Positions 6,369 to 6,685 of a stretch of 6,685 nt of DNA are shown piece by piece. The translations under genes and the position numbers were made by a program. The notes beneath the pieces are model-generated. The model searched no databases and had not been told where the DNA came from. It saw nothing but the letters and a program-made list of their open reading frames with translations. How positions within the stretch are numbered: position 1 is the first letter of the stretch; every line of letters starts with the position of its first letter. Origin of the DNA: Candidatus Sigynarchaeota archaeon (GTDB taxonomy: Archaea; Asgardarchaeota; Jordarchaeia; Jordarchaeales; Jordarchaeaceae); assembly GCA_030587505.1 (NCBI GenBank), contig JAUQYY010000400.1, forward strand, positions 1 to 6,685, written 5' to 3'.

Positions 6369-6685
6369 CCTCTCGGTGAAGTTTTTGACAACCTCGGCGA
6401 AAAGTATGCGGGTTTTATTGCAAGGAAAGAAGGTAAACCAGTGGGTATGGTTTTCGTGGAAATGAAGGGTAAGTATGGACTCATCACAAATCTGTACATC
6501 ATTCCCGAGGAAAGGTACACTGAACCTGTTGGGCTTCTCAGGCTTCCGAGAACCGAGAAGCACCCGGGGCAGACGCTTCTTAAGGAAGCCATTAACTTCA
6601 TACGAAAAAATGGAGGAAAGGAAGCGCTAATCAACCTGAAAAGAGGCGTTAAACCATGCGTGGGGTGCTCCGGGAGTAAAACACA
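6369..6685 (+). pseudogene. GNAT acetyltransferase-like fragment, 5' end missing, open at right edge
   Basis: The plus-strand frame reads like the core of a GNAT N-acetyltransferase: EKYAGFIARKEGKPVGMVFVE (beta strands 2-3), then LITNLYIIPEER, the usual lead into the acetyl-CoA loop, then TLLKEAINFIRKNGG (the following helix) and KEALINLKRGV (strand 5). The protein should begin some 40-60 residues earlier, but upstream the frame enters the oppositely oriented winged-helix gene and reaches TAA at 6267-6269 with no plausible start. The first in-frame ATG lies inside the core fold. Between IPEER and TLLKEA there are more residues than the standard loop, and the canonical glycine-rich acetyl-CoA motif is not evident. 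The end (KPCVGCSGSKT) is also unlike the usual aromatic C-terminal motif. I infer a 5'-truncated, probably degraded gene. Its substrate cannot be guessed. Confidence 0.5.

Noticed and set aside
5967..6563. Extended 198-residue form of the winged-helix protein
   Set aside because: Residues encoded right of about 6370 lie opposite the GNAT-like frame and have no domain-like pattern, so a shorter start is more likely.
1..6685. CRISPR array, insertion sequence or attachment site
   Set aside because: I saw no regularly spaced direct repeats, transposase motifs, terminal inverted repeats or tRNA-linked direct repeats.

Overview
The window is archaeal in character. It carries two heterodisulfide reductase (Hdr) gene sets on the minus strand, uses GTG and TTG starts with GGTGA/GGAGG-type ribosome binding sites, is rich in AGG/AGA and ATA codons, and has tightly overlapping genes. 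Hdr sets of this kind occur in methanogens, methane- or alkane-oxidising archaea, Archaeoglobi and several uncultured anaerobic archaeal lineages. The sequence alone does not let me choose between them.

Layout, reading the minus strand 5' to 3' (right to left). (1) At 6685-6369, on the opposite (+) strand, lies a GNAT acetyltransferase-like reading frame that runs off the right edge and has no recognisable 5' end. (2) At 6305-5967 is a small winged-helix protein whose stop codon overlaps the start of the next gene. (3) At 5967-3736 is a second Hdr set in the order hdrA-hdrC-hdrB. hdrA is short-type, with one nonsense codon, two frameshifts, a damaged FAD-binding glycine motif and a lost 3' half. 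hdrC is still an open frame but has lost one cysteine from each of its two 4Fe-4S motifs. hdrB has one nonsense codon and two frameshifts. (4) At 3735-3469 is a gene-free spacer with a nested inverted repeat and an AT-rich promoter candidate. (5) At 3450/3468 to 1 is an intact Hdr operon in the order hdrC-hdrB-hdrA, with overlapping stop and start codons. hdrA continues past the left edge.

The intact operon should encode a working cytoplasmic HdrABC complex. HdrA is the FAD-containing hub, HdrC relays electrons through two cubane clusters, and HdrB carries the two noncubane clusters that reduce a disulfide such as CoM-S-S-CoB. Its HdrA is a long form fused at the C-terminus to an MvhD-like domain in which every cysteine visible at the usual [2Fe-2S] positions is absent. 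One C-terminal ferredoxin motif also lacks a cysteine. Electron entry into this complex therefore probably differs from the classical Mvh hydrogenase route.

The second set looks like an older, diverged paralogue of a different type (short HdrA, A-C-B order) that is being lost beside the intact one, while the winged-helix gene at its head stays open. The main points of interest are the cysteine-free MvhD fusion and this snapshot of an Hdr complex in decay.
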